Shown here piece after piece: positions 15,736 to 23,176 of a stretch of DNA of 24,347 nt. Below the pieces are notes generated by a model, which saw only the letters and a program-made list of their open reading frames with translations, searched no databases and was not told where the DNA came from. Source of the stretch: Desulfurococcales archaeon (GTDB lineage Archaea; Thermoproteota; Thermoprotei_A; Sulfolobales; Acidilobaceae). Numbering within the stretch: position 1 is the stretch's first letter; each line of letters starts with the position of its first letter. Location of the stretch: positions 1-24,347 of the forward strand of contig WAOU01000095.1 in assembly GCA_015521095.1 (NCBI GenBank), written 5' to 3'. A program made the translations under genes and the position numbers.

Positions 15736-16786
15736 ACTCCCAATAGGCAAACTACCATTAAACACTCTTTCGAACCTAGTACTGAGAAGAATAAGAGGAG
15801 CAGTTTCTCCAGACACCATTATAGGTCCCGGGATAGGAGAAGATACAGCTATCATAAGGCTTCCATGCTGCGATCTCTTAATCCACTCGGATCCTATAAC
15901 AGAAGCCGTCGCAGGCGCCGGCAAACTCTCAATTATAGTAGCATCCAATGATATAGCCGCCTCTGGAGCATGCCCAACACACGCTGTATTAACACTACTA
16001 TTACCCGAGGGCTACGAAATAGAATCCCTCAAACAACTAATACAAGAAATACAAGAAACATCGAGGATGCTAGATATAGATATTGTCGGAGGCCATACCG
16101 AGACCACTCCAGGAATAACAAAACCAACACTCATAGTAACAATGATAGGAATAACGTGCCCGGGATGTAGTATACCTACCAGCAATCTTCGCGAGAACCA
16201 CTATATTATACAGATAGGAGAAGCCGCACGAGAAGGAGCATCAATAATAATAACAGACTTTCCCGCGCTCGTAAAAGAATGCGAGTTAGGAGAGGACGAA
16301 ATTAGTAATCTAAATATAGATGCCAGGGACTTGAGCATAGTTAAACCGGCATGTCTACTAGCCGAAAACCAATTAGTCTCATCAATGCATGACGCTACAG
16401 AAGGCGGGATAATAGGGGCATTAGTGGAAATGGCGAAAGCCGCTAAAACAAACATAACAGTGTACAAGAACAAAATACTAGTTAATCCAGCAGTCAGAAA
16501 ACTCAGCAGTTGCCTAGGACTCGATTCATTGAAACTAATAAGTAGTGGGACTCTTTTAGCCGGAATTCCACCGGATAAAGTAAATGAAGCAATAGAAGTT
16601 CTTGAGAAACATGGATTCCAGGTGTCTATAATAGGTAAAGCTATGAGTAAATGTTCGAATCCGGAAGAGTGTGGCGTGGATCTTGTGCTTGAGGATGATA
16701 CTGTAAAGAGATTTGTAGAGCCGCCGATAGATGAAATTAGCAGGGTGTGGAGCAGGCATGTCGAAAGGCGGGGTGGGGCAGGTTAG
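15716..16786 (+). CDS. AIR synthase/HypE-like ATP-binding protein
   Basis: This 356-residue protein belongs to the PurM/HypE/ThiL/SelD superfamily, whose members use ATP to activate a carboxamide, phosphate or selenide. Seen motifs are [11 protein letters not shown] (37-47), HSDPITEA (57-64), [12 protein letters not shown] (76-87), the glycine-rich GGHTETTPG (125-133) and MHDATEGGI (224-232). HypE proteins end in a conserved Cys that carries the cyanide; this one ends in GGAG, so it is not a normal hydrogenase maturase. It is rich in Cys (51, 52, 86, 148, 151). The TTG start lies 20 bases inside the core methionine synthase gene, with GAGG nine bases upstream, so expression is coupled to that enzyme. 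Its substrate is unknown. Confidence 0.85.
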   Translation: MPEKNGKLPIGKLPLNTLSNLVLRRIRGAVSPDTIIGPGIGEDTAIIRLPCCDLLIHSDPITEAVAGAGKLSIIVASNDIAASGACPTHAVLTLLLPEGYEIESLKQLIQEIQETSRMLDIDIVGGHTETTPGITKPTLIVTMIGITCPGCSIPTSNLRENHYIIQIGEAAREGASIIITDFPALVKECELGEDEISNLNIDARDLSIVKPACLLAENQLVSSMHDATEGGIIGALVEMAKAAKTNITVYKNKILVNPAVRKLSSCLGLDSLKLISSGTLLAGIPPDKVNEAIEVLEKHGFQVSIIGKAMSKCSNPEECGVDLVLEDDTVKRFVEPPIDEISRVWSRHVERRGGAG

Positions 16787-17015
16787 TCAATGCCCGGAAT
16801 ATCCATGTTTTAGGCTCGTCGTCGACTATAGAAGAAAGATTTACAAGATATTTCTCGAGGACTATGACGGGTATATTATCCCTCTGCCAAGAAAAGAAAT
16901 AGACAGGCTATTCGAACTCGTCAATACGCTTCATCCCAAAATTAGAGAAGCCGAAGGAGAAAACGTCGATTATTTAGCCCGTAAATATCTTGGAGCAGAA
17001 CCAAAAGAGGAATGA
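16758..17015 (+). CDS. Small unrecognised protein with CxxxxC motif
   Basis: I do not recognise this 85-residue protein. It has a Gly-rich start, a Cys pair in CPEYPC (12-17), a beta-rich segment (FRLVVDYRRKIYKIFLED) and a helical C-terminus (KEIDRLFELVNTLHPKIREA). It could be a small iron-sulfur, zinc or redox-active partner of the operon, but that is a guess. I chose ATG 16758, which gives a 29-base overlap with the previous gene. The alternative ATG 16731 would add nine residues and a 56-base overlap. It is the last gene of the five-gene operon. Confidence 0.65.
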   Translation: MSKGGVGQVSQCPEYPCFRLVVDYRRKIYKIFLEDYDGYIIPLPRKEIDRLFELVNTLHPKIREAEGENVDYLARKYLGAEPKEE

Positions 17016-17047
17016 TTTAACAGAGATATATGAGGGGAAAGAGGCTG

Positions 17048-17064
17048 GGTAATCTAACATTACC
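17048..17064. terminator. Inverted repeat between convergent gene ends
   Basis: GGTAAT (17048-17053) and ATTACC (17059-17064) form a six-base-pair stem with a five-base loop. The right arm overlaps the malate dehydrogenase stop codon. It lies where two convergent transcription units meet, so a bidirectional terminator or 3'-end structure is possible. There is no T-run. Confidence 0.3.
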
Positions 17065-17983
17065 TGTATTCAGGTGGTAGTTTCTCTATTAGGTTCTTGA
17101 CTGCCTGTGCGCTTTCGTCAAGTCCCTTCTTTTCTTCCTCTGTTAGTGGTAGTTCGATTATTCTCTCGAGCCCCTTTCTTCCTAGTATTATTGGAACCTC
17201 GAGTACTAGGTCATTATAGCCGTATTCTCCCTGTAGATATACGCTAGCGATGAAGGCCTTGTGCTGGTCTTTCTTTATTGCCTCAACCATTACTGCAAGA
17301 CCACTGCCAGGTCCATAGTTGCTACTGTATCCTCTTAGCTTTGTCACTGTTGCGCCTGCTTTGACTGTTTCTTCTGCGATTTCTTTTAGTTCTTCCTCTG
17401 ATAGGAGCGTTGTTAGTGGTGCTCCCATGACTGTTGAGAGTCTTGGAACCGGGAACATTGCTTGACCGTGCATGCCAAGGACTATTGGTGTTATGGATGC
17501 GGGGCTTACTCCAAGCTTCTTTGACGCATAATATGCTAGTCTACCAGCGTCTAGTACACCGCTGAATCCTATTACTCTTTCCCTCGGGAATCCTAGTTTC
17601 TTGTACATTACATAGGTCATAGCGTCTAGCGGGTTGGTTGTGAGCAATACAATTGCGTTAGGCGCGTATTCTTTTATTTTTTCTGCGATATCGGCGATAA
17701 TACCTGCGTTCTTTGTTAGGAGTTCTTCTCTCGTCATACCTGGCTTTCTTGGGAAGCCTGCTGTTACCACAACGACGTCGCTTCCTGCCATGTCCTTGAA
17801 GTCGTTTGATCCGGTTATTGATACACTTAGGCCGAGAATAGATGCGGCGTGGCTTAGATCGAGTGCTTCTCCCTGAGGCTTGTTTTCAATTATATCTATT
17901 AGAAGGATGTCATCGAGCTCCTTTATCATCATGAAGGCGGCCGCCGAGGTACCGACTTTTCCGGCTCCTATAATGGTTATCAT
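17060..17983 (-). CDS. mdh: Malate dehydrogenase, NAD-dependent, LDH-like type
   Basis: This 307-residue cytoplasmic enzyme interconverts malate and oxaloacetate with NAD(H). The nucleotide fold has GAGKVG (6-11) and Asp30 at the end of strand two, which favours NAD over NADP. Substrate-binding Arg79 and Arg85 (PRKPGMTRE) mark malate, not lactate, specificity. Other active-site residues are Asn117 (TTNPLD), Asp145 and Arg148 (SGVLDAGR) and the catalytic His172 (GMHGQ). Length is normal for archaeal enzymes of this family. ATG start with GTGA a few bases upstream and a TATA box near 18029-18037. It is probably transcribed alone. Confidence 0.97.
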   Translation of the reverse strand: MITIIGAGKVGTSAAAFMMIKELDDILLIDIIENKPQGEALDLSHAASILGLSVSITGSNDFKDMAGSDVVVVTAGFPRKPGMTREELLTKNAGIIADIAEKIKEYAPNAIVLLTTNPLDAMTYVMYKKLGFPRERVIGFSGVLDAGRLAYYASKKLGVSPASITPIVLGMHGQAMFPVPRLSTVMGAPLTTLLSEEELKEIAEETVKAGATVTKLRGYSSNYGPGSGLAVMVEAIKKDQHKAFIASVYLQGEYGYNDLVLEVPIILGRKGLERIIELPLTEEEKKGLDESAQAVKNLIEKLPPEYR

Positions 17984-18028
17984 TTTATCACGCTCTGTTC
18001 TTCTTCAATTGTATATGAAGAGAACAAC

Positions 18029-18037
18029 AATATATAC
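18029..18037 (-). promoter_or_regulatory. TATA box of malate dehydrogenase
   Basis: Read on the minus strand, GCGTATATATTG lies about 50 bases before the ATG at 17983. This implies a start near 18008 and a leader of about 25 bases. TTCATATAC (near 18010-18017) is a weaker alternative. The element sits in the 60-base gap after the DUF99 gene. Confidence 0.5.
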
Positions 18038-18043
18038 GCATAA

Positions 18044-18622
18044 CTACATGGCGAGTAATAAACGAGAAACAGAGGAAGCAAAATAGTCTATAAATCTCAG
18101 TGGCTCAGGAATCCTCGAATGTAGCTGGTAATATTCTATAATTGATAATGCTTTTTTAGGGTCTATCCCGTAGAGGATTGAGTAGAGTTTTCCTTGTTTT
18201 GTATCAAGTACAACAGTGTTCTCGAGGAGACGTAGTACTCTAAGCCTAATTTCAGGATATCTTATGTATTTGACAACGGCATCAGTGATCTTATCGATGT
18301 TTGGTTTTCTCTTGTATAGTACAATAACAGGTAAACCAAGGTGCTTCTTTATACTGGCAGGAGATATTATGTTGAAACCTGCTATTGTGAGGCTATCAAA
18401 AAATACGGCTTCAACCTTGTTATCGGGATAAAGGCCACATAGTGTACTGATCAAATAGAGGAGTTGTCCGGTTGCATCGAGTCCGTCTATTTTGACGGGA
18501 AGGAAGCCTACATGTATGGGACCCAGGTTTTTGTCGTATAATGTGCATGCTACTATGGTTGTGCCTTCTCCTAGCTTATTCACTATTCCATCGTCACAGG
18601 CTACGACTATTCTCTGAGGCAT
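18044..18622 (-). CDS. DUF99 (UPF0215) family protein
   Basis: This 192-residue protein belongs to the archaeal DUF99 family, which has an endonuclease V-like (RNase H-like) fold but no established function. Seen are the family-type start VVACDDG (6-12), the central VKIDGLDAT (43-51), the strand VEAVFFDSLTIAGFNII (69-85) and GLPVIVLYKRKP (96-107). Asp10, Asp11, Asp46 and Asp76 are candidate metal-binding acids. The ATG start has GGAGGT about six bases upstream. The start lies 29 bases inside the orc1/cdc6 gene, so the two are cotranscribed and probably coupled, which hints at a nucleic-acid role. Confidence 0.85.
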   Translation of the reverse strand: MPQRIVVACDDGIVNKLGEGTTIVACTLYDKNLGPIHVGFLPVKIDGLDATGQLLYLISTLCGLYPDNKVEAVFFDSLTIAGFNIISPASIKKHLGLPVIVLYKRKPNIDKITDAVVKYIRYPEIRLRVLRLLENTVVLDTKQGKLYSILYGIDPKKALSIIEYYQLHSRIPEPLRFIDYFASSVSRLLLAM

Positions 18623-19898
18623 TTATGACCTCCTCAAGGCTCCTAGCTATATATTCTAACGAGGAGTCTTCAGCGAGTACATCAATAATCGGCTTGTAGC
18701 TCGAGGCCAGCTCTATATATCGTGTTTTACCATACCGCCCCCTACTAATGGTACGAGTCCTAATTATCCCAAGCATATCTAGCTCTCCAATTATCCCGCT
18801 TACTCTTCTAAACGTTACTTCTTCGATTCCTAGCCTAGCAACTAATTTTCTATAGTAGTCGTAAACCTCGCCGGTGGTCGTCTTGTTTTTGCCTCCTCTC
18901 GTCATGGCAGTCACAGCAGCTAATACCAATTTACCATGCATAGGCAAGGTTCTAACTATTTCTACTACCCTATCACGTTCAATTTCTATTCTAGCAGCCA
19001 TTACGTGCCGCGAGGTCACCTTCCTCTCTCCTTGTCTCTCAGCAATCTCTCCTGCCACTCTGAGTAAGTCGAGGGCTCTTCTCGCATCACCATGTTCTCT
19101 TGCTGCTAGGGCTGCACATAGAGGTATTACATCGTCGTCGAGTACACCGTCTTTGAACGCGAGAGAGGCTCTTTCTGAGAGGATATCGTTTAGTTGTTGG
19201 GCATTATATGGCGAGAACACTATTTCTTCTTCTCCGAGACTGCTTTTTACTCGAGGATCAAGGTTTTCAACGAACGATATACTGTTTGTTATTCCTACGA
19301 TCGAGATCTTGAAGTTTTCTAGCTCTTCATTTGCTCTTAGAAGCTTGTACAGTATATCGTCTCCGTGTTTCTTGACGAGGAAATCTATCTCGTCGAGTAC
19401 AATTATCATTATTCCGCGGAGCCTCTTTGCCTTAGCCATGAATCTCCTGAAAACCTCGCTCGTTGCTAGTCCTGTAAAGGGGATTCTCAGACCGATAGTT
19501 TCCGCGATATCGCTCATTACCCTATAAGGGGTATCTCGTTGTCTTACGTTAATATAGACAGGATAGAGTCTGACGCCCCTGGTAGAGGCCCTATCAGAGA
19601 GTTTTCTCATGACTAGTTTTACAGCGGCAGTCTTTCCAGTACCGGTTAATCCATATATGAATATGTTGTTGGGTCTTTCTCCTCTGAGTGCTACGGCTAG
19701 GGTCTGGGCGAGTCTTGTTAGCTCTTGTTCTCTGTGGACGAGTCTCTCAGGTATGTAGTCTGGTAATAGTTTTTCTCTGTCCTTGAATATGGGTGAATCT
19801 GTTACCGAGTCGAATATTTCGTCTAGGGAGTTCAAGCCTTCTTCACCTGATCCAGAAGAAACTGTGGTAGTGAAGAGATGTAATAAGGGATTAGACAC
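18594..19898 (-). CDS. cdc6: Orc1/Cdc6 replication initiator ATPase
   Basis: This 434-residue AAA+ protein marks replication origins and loads the MCM helicase. Walker A is GLTGTGKT (83-90), Walker B IIVLDEID (165-172), sensor 1 Asn205 (VGITNS) and sensor 2 GDARRAL (270-276). A winged-helix DNA-binding domain covers about 315-400. The start is GTG without a clear ribosome binding site. A TATA-like ATATTAAG lies 20 or so bases upstream, which suggests a leaderless message. Origins often lie beside such genes, but I find no origin-recognition-box palindromes in the 68-base gap to tRNA-Ala. Whether this is the Cdc6-1 type is not decided. Confidence 0.96.
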   Translation of the reverse strand: MSNPLLHLFTTTVSSGSGEEGLNSLDEIFDSVTDSPIFKDREKLLPDYIPERLVHREQELTRLAQTLAVALRGERPNNIFIYGLTGTGKTAAVKLVMRKLSDRASTRGVRLYPVYINVRQRDTPYRVMSDIAETIGLRIPFTGLATSEVFRRFMAKAKRLRGIMIIVLDEIDFLVKKHGDDILYKLLRANEELENFKISIVGITNSISFVENLDPRVKSSLGEEEIVFSPYNAQQLNDILSERASLAFKDGVLDDDVIPLCAALAAREHGDARRALDLLRVAGEIAERQGERKVTSRHVMAARIEIERDRVVEIVRTLPMHGKLVLAAVTAMTRGGKNKTTTGEVYDYYRKLVARLGIEEVTFRRVSGIIGELDMLGIIRTRTISRGRYGKTRYIELASSYKPIIDVLAEDSSLEYIARSLEEVINASENSRSL

Positions 19899-19913
19899 GC
19901 TCTAACTTGGAAA

Positions 19914-19923
19914 AACTTAATAT
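19914..19923. promoter_or_regulatory. AT-rich box between cdc6 and tRNA-Ala, possibly shared
   Basis: AACTTAATAT is TATA-like on both strands. On the minus strand it lies about 21 bases before the cdc6 GTG, fitting a leaderless start. On the plus strand it lies about 48 bases before the tRNA-Ala 5' end, fitting a processed precursor. ACATATGATT near 19938-19947 is an alternative box for the tRNA. Confidence 0.4.
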
Positions 19924-19966
19924 CTCTAAGGAGATTGACATATGATTATGGCTAACTAGCGCGATC

Positions 19967-20043
19967 GGGCCGGTAGCTCAGCCTGGAAGAGCGCCCGGTT
20001 GGCATCCGGGAGGCCCCGGGTTCAAATCCCGGCCGGTCCACCA
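19967..20043 (+). tRNA. tRNA-Ala (GGC anticodon)
   Basis: A full cloverleaf is seen. The acceptor arms GGGCCGG and CCGGTCC pair with one G-U at position 3-70, which is the standard alanine identity element. The D stem is GCTC/GAGC. The anticodon stem CCCGG/CCGGG holds the loop TTGGCAT (anticodon GGC), and the T arm is CCGGG TTCAAAT CCCGG. Discriminator A and encoded CCA (20041-20043) complete it. No intron is present. It faces tRNA-Leu across a 93-base gap that holds only T-rich terminator-like stretches. Confidence 0.97.
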
Positions 20044-20136
20044 ATATTCCTCTTTTATCTCATCAACTAGAATCATTCTGTATTAGTCGATGCCGTCTTG
20101 ATTCATAGATTGTGATAGAAAAGAAGCAGCATAGGA

Positions 20137-20224
20137 TGGTGCGGGGGGTGGGATTTGAACCCACGCCGGCCTACGCCAACGGGTCTTGAGCCCGCCCCCT
20201 TCGCCCTGGCTCGGGCACCCCCGC
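20137..20224 (-). tRNA. tRNA-Leu (CAA anticodon)
   Basis: On the minus strand the acceptor arms GCGGGGG and CCCCCGC pair fully. The anticodon stem GCGGG/CCCGT holds the loop CTCAAGA (anticodon CAA), reading UUG. A long class II variable arm (GGC/GCC stem) and the T arm GTGGG TTCAAAT CCCAC follow, with discriminator A and encoded CCA (20137-20139). The 5' end lies only 12 bases after the ITP pyrophosphatase stop codon, so it may be processed from the upstream operon transcript. Confidence 0.96.
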
Positions 20225-20236
20225 ACGAGACGTGCA

Positions 20237-20836
20237 TTATATTGTTATGTTGTTCTCGGGGTTATTTCCTTTAAAGCCGAAAAGGTTCTTGGCAAGCCAG
20301 TGACCTAGCTTTCTAAAGGCTTTTCCCCGATGAGATATAGTATTTTTCTCTTCTATGCTCATCTCCGCATAGGTTCTATCGGATCCTTCAGGTACAAATA
20401 TAGGGTCGAAACCGAATCCTCCGCTTCCTCTAGGAGAAGTAGTTATAAATCCACAGGTTTCTCCGACGAATATTTTTTCGATTGGCGGGTAGACAAGTAC
20501 TGCTACTGTCTTAAAGCATGCACGTCTATTATCTTTATCGGACATTAGTTTTAGAACGCCTTCATATCCTATTGTTTTGTAAACATAGCTACTATAGGGT
20601 CCGGGAAATCCTTTAAGTGAATTAATGAAGAGTCCTGAGTCATCTACGATTAATGGTTTCTTCAACTGGGAAAACGCTATCCGTGCCGCAAAGAATGCTA
20701 TGTCTTCAAGTCTAGGACTCTGTATCTCTAACTTGTCTATATTGGCCATGCAGAGTTTTATATCATACTCGGAGAGAATTTCTGAGGCTTCCTTGTATTT
20801 GTTTTCATTGCCAGTGACCAGATACAAGCATTCCAA
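20237..20836 (-). CDS. XTP/dITP (ITP) pyrophosphatase, HAM1/RdgB family
   Basis: This 199-residue house-cleaning enzyme hydrolyses dITP, ITP and XTP to monophosphate and pyrophosphate, which keeps deaminated purines out of DNA and RNA. Family motifs are all present: TGNENKYKEA (8-17), the metal site DDSGL (65-69), GFPGPYSSYV (76-85), GFGFDPIF (140-147) and SHRGKA (168-173). The TTG start follows the bud32 stop codon with no gap, and GGAGGGA lies about nine bases upstream, so it is the last protein gene of the ribosomal/KEOPS transcript. Length is typical for the family. Confidence 0.95.
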   Translation of the reverse strand: MECLYLVTGNENKYKEASEILSEYDIKLCMANIDKLEIQSPRLEDIAFFAARIAFSQLKKPLIVDDSGLFINSLKGFPGPYSSYVYKTIGYEGVLKLMSDKDNRRACFKTVAVLVYPPIEKIFVGETCGFITTSPRGSGGFGFDPIFVPEGSDRTYAEMSIEEKNTISHRGKAFRKLGHWLAKNLFGFKGNNPENNITI

Positions 20837-21544
20837 CTATATATCCCTCCACACGGTACGGCGTTCTTCTATGTATCTTCCTCTGAGCCTGATTTCTTCC
20901 GCTTTTTCTATTATTTCTTCTGCTATTGAACCCATTCTCTCCCTATAGCCTTCGAGAAAACTCGAGTACATAATATCAGAATATTTAGCGTGTGTACTCT
21001 CTATAGATCTCCTGAACAAGTGAAGATCCACGGCTCTGTCTTCAACACTTTTCGAAAAATCCGATAAACCAAAATCTATTACGTATAATCGATCCCTATA
21101 AAGAATGAAATTGGACGTAGTTGTATCACCGTGTACGATACTAGAACTATGAAGTAGTCCTAGTTGGTAGCCTGCATTTCTTGAGAGAAGTGTTAGTAAT
21201 TTGAGATCACTAGATTCCTCTATTACATCCTTCATACGTTTCCCTGGAATATATTCGAGGACTAAAAGATAGAGACTCGGATAAAAACCAAATAATCGTG
21301 GCGTGGCGACCCCTCCTTTGTATGCCTGGAGAATTATACGGGCTTCTTTGAAGGTTCTGGTTCTACGTATCTTTCTATCTAGCATGGGATCCATGTATTT
21401 TTTCCTTCTACGAAGCTTGAATACCACTCTCTGGCCAAGAAACAATCCTAGATATAATTCCGACTCTGCGCCTCTAGATAGGAGCTCGTATCTTCTTATG
21501 TATTCTAGGATTCCTTCGGCTAGCCAAGGGTGTCGGGATACCAC
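20837..21544 (-). CDS. bud32: Bud32 (PRPK) KEOPS kinase/ATPase subunit
   Basis: This 235-residue small protein kinase-like subunit of KEOPS supports Kae1 in making the t6A37 modification of tRNAs that read ANN codons. It has SRGAESELYLG (23-33) in place of a normal glycine loop, Lys43, Glu67, the catalytic HGDTTTSN (138-145), DFG (157-159), EDRAVDL (168-174) and the C-terminal RGRY (221-224). Its GTG start lies 25 bases inside kae1, so the two are translated together as separate proteins, unlike the fused Kae1-Bud32 of some euryarchaea. Confidence 0.96.
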   Translation of the reverse strand: MVSRHPWLAEGILEYIRRYELLSRGAESELYLGLFLGQRVVFKLRRRKKYMDPMLDRKIRRTRTFKEARIILQAYKGGVATPRLFGFYPSLYLLVLEYIPGKRMKDVIEESSDLKLLTLLSRNAGYQLGLLHSSSIVHGDTTTSNFILYRDRLYVIDFGLSDFSKSVEDRAVDLHLFRRSIESTHAKYSDIMYSSFLEGYRERMGSIAEEIIEKAEEIRLRGRYIEERRTVWRDI

Positions 21545-22581
21545 GGCACTGGCACCTTATCGAGTCTCCACCGTTGTTTTATGAACGCTTTTGAGGGTTC
21601 CGTGAAACCAATGCCATGCCTATACATTAATAGGCCTGTGAGGGCTATCATAACACCATTATCGCCCGCATATTTTTTAGGGATCCGTATAAAGCTAGCA
21701 TTATGCGACTTCGCCATTATCTCAACTTTTTCGTTTAGAAAATCGCTTGCAGCGACACCACCAGTTACTATTACTTGTTTTTTCCCTAAATGTGCAAGTC
21801 CTCTTTCAGTTACTTCGACCACACTAGAATACGCTATTTCCCGGAGAGTATAACATATATCGGGCAGGAGGCTTGGGGATTTCTCGTATTTCCTTACAGA
21901 CGCCGTGAGTAAACCTGAGAAAGAGACATCCTGGCCTTTTACAACGTATGGTAGATCTTCTAGGAAGGATCCATTGTCTGCGCAGTGATCAATTACGTGT
22001 CTTCCATCTCTTATATATGGAGGCGCGAGACCTACCTCGCGGGCAAAAGTATCTTGGAGGTTTCCTAACGCGATATCTAGTGTTTCTCCGAAAACTCGAT
22101 ATGCTCCATGATTATATGCCGTTACAGTAGTGTTCCCTCCCGATACATATAGTACTATTGGGTCTTTGAGTCCTGTGAGAAAACGTGCTATTTCAATGTG
22201 TGCAATGGCATGATTTACTGCTATCAGGGGTATTTTAAGGTGAGAGGATAGGGCGCGTGCAACTGTGGCTCCAACCCTGAGAGCAGGTCCCATACCGGGT
22301 CCTAGGGCGACGGCTACAGCGTTTAGATCTTTAGGAGACAAACCAGATACTGTGAAAGCCTCATGTATAGCATCTGAAGCTACAGTAGAGAAGTATTGGG
22401 CAACTTCTCGGGGGAGGATTCCTCCTTTTTCTGGCGTATATCGTTTCCTTATATCGGCAAGAATAAATGGTTTAGAGGAAGATACTATTCCGACACCGAA
22501 CGTGTGCGCAGTACTCTCTATTCCTAATATGATTGTGTCGTTATCATTTCTTGACGAATTCTGTGTAGCCGCATTTTCCAC
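21520..22581 (-). CDS. kae1: Kae1 (TsaD homologue), catalytic KEOPS subunit
   Basis: This 353-residue protein transfers threonylcarbamoyl from TC-AMP to A37 of tRNAs in the KEOPS complex. Metal-binding His124 and His128 lie in [11 protein letters not shown]-site motifs are [12 protein letters not shown] (20-31), [11 protein letters not shown] (94-104), YVSGGNT (145-151) and GDNGVMIA (306-313). An N-terminal extension of about 16 residues precedes the usual start region. It is supported because the GTG start has AGAGGTGG about five bases upstream, inside the eS31 coding sequence, and no later in-frame start exists. It overlaps eS31 by 38 bases and bud32 by 25. Confidence 0.97.
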   Translation of the reverse strand: MENAATQNSSRNDNDTIILGIESTAHTFGVGIVSSSKPFILADIRKRYTPEKGGILPREVAQYFSTVASDAIHEAFTVSGLSPKDLNAVAVALGPGMGPALRVGATVARALSSHLKIPLIAVNHAIAHIEIARFLTGLKDPIVLYVSGGNTTVTAYNHGAYRVFGETLDIALGNLQDTFAREVGLAPPYIRDGRHVIDHCADNGSFLEDLPYVVKGQDVSFSGLLTASVRKYEKSPSLLPDICYTLREIAYSSVVEVTERGLAHLGKKQVIVTGGVAASDFLNEKVEIMAKSHNASFIRIPKKYAGDNGVMIALTGLLMYRHGIGFTEPSKAFIKQRWRLDKVPVPWYPDTLG

Positions 22582-22726
22582 AATGCCACCTCTCGACGGG
22601 CTTCAGGTGGTGTGCCATAAAGCTGCCGCACTTGGGACATATTTTGTTCTTTCTCTTTATTGTCCAGTTGTCTACATCAATCTCATAGAGGAGTCTGACA
22701 GCAGCTTTTACTTTCTTTTTACCCAT
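22544..22726 (-). CDS. rps27ae: Small-subunit ribosomal protein eS31 (S27ae)
   Basis: This 60-residue archaeal/eukaryotic ribosomal protein has a basic N-terminus ([17 protein letters not shown]) and one zinc ribbon with Cys pairs in CPKCGSF and CGKCGY. In eukaryotes it is fused to ubiquitin; here it stands alone, as in other archaea. The ATG start has GGAGGTGA about six bases upstream, and the gene follows eS24 after 17 bases. The ribosome binding site of kae1 lies inside its last codons. Confidence 0.97.
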   Translation of the reverse strand: MGKKKVKAAVRLLYEIDVDNWTIKRKNKICPKCGSFMAHHLKPVERWHCGKCGYTEFVKK

Positions 22727-22743
22727 ACGTGTTCACCTCCTAG

Positions 22744-23091
22744 CTACTCTTCTTCCTCGAACGGGTTTATTCCACCGTTTCTGTCAATTATGTATTCCGG
22801 CTCGAACTTTTTGACTCTGTCAACACTATCGTATATGTGGATTATTGCTTTAGAGCGTCCGATTCCGTACTCCGAGTCTATTCTTCTAACATAGACTCTT
22901 TGTAGGTCTACTCCTAGTTTTTCGGCGATGCCGAGTCTTAGGTTGATTCTCATAGGCGTCGATTTGAGAACGTGATGGATTATGAGTGTTAGTTCACGTC
23001 GTTTAATTATAGGATTATAGAAGTCTCTGACTACTTCCGCCCATACTCCGTCTTCGAAGTCGATTCTCTTGATGTTTGCTTGTGTGCTCAT
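22744..23091 (-). CDS. rps24e: Small-subunit ribosomal protein eS24
   Basis: This archaeal/eukaryotic 30S protein (115 residues from the chosen start) has the family core: DFYNPIIKRRELTLIIHH, then the LRLGIAEKLGV region, VYVRRIDSEYGIGRSKAIIHIYD and an acidic tail ending EEEE. I chose the ATG at 23091 because GGAGGT at 23101-23106 lies nine bases upstream, and the TATA box near 23137 predicts an RNA start near 23112. A start at 23112 would consume its own ribosome binding site. It opens the transcript eS24-eS31-kae1-bud32-ITPase. Confidence 0.96.
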   Translation of the reverse strand: MSTQANIKRIDFEDGVWAEVVRDFYNPIIKRRELTLIIHHVLKSTPMRINLRLGIAEKLGVDLQRVYVRRIDSEYGIGRSKAIIHIYDSVDRVKKFEPEYIIDRNGGINPFEEEE

Positions 23092-23132
23092 TCCCGTCAT
23101 ACCTCCTCCCATATCCCAGACTGTATTGCATG

Positions 23133-23140
23133 GTTAAAAG
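23133..23140 (-). promoter_or_regulatory. TATA box of the eS24-eS31-kae1-bud32 transcript
   Basis: Read on the minus strand, CTCTTTTAACC lies about 45 bases before the eS24 ATG. It implies a transcription start near 23112 and a leader of about 21 bases that includes the GGAGGT site. The box lies in the 85-base gap after the dephospho-CoA kinase gene. Confidence 0.55.
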
Positions 23141-23176
23141 AGTTATTAGTATTAAGTATCGTGGAGAGAAGTATTC

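Noticed and set aside
15716..16786. HypE hydrogenase maturase or ThiL
   Set aside because: The HypE terminal Cys is missing and no hyp genes are visible; the context is a methyltransferase operon, so only the superfamily is called.
18874..19527. Plus-strand frame of 217 codons inside cdc6
   Set aside because: The opposite frame encodes intact AAA+ motifs; this one is Ser/Leu/Ile-rich without family features.
19899..20136. Replication origin beside cdc6
   Set aside because: TTGGAAAAAC at about 19907 vaguely recalls part of an origin-recognition box, but there is no dyad and no second copy; AT content alone is not enough.
9913..20224. tRNA genes as integration (att) sites
   Set aside because: No integrase, duplicated tRNA 3' end or foreign-looking gene block lies next to any of the three tRNAs.
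22265..22894. Plus-strand frame of 209 codons across kae1, eS31 and eS24
   Set aside because: It crosses three conserved genes in antisense, has no recognisable domain and no ribosome binding site of note.
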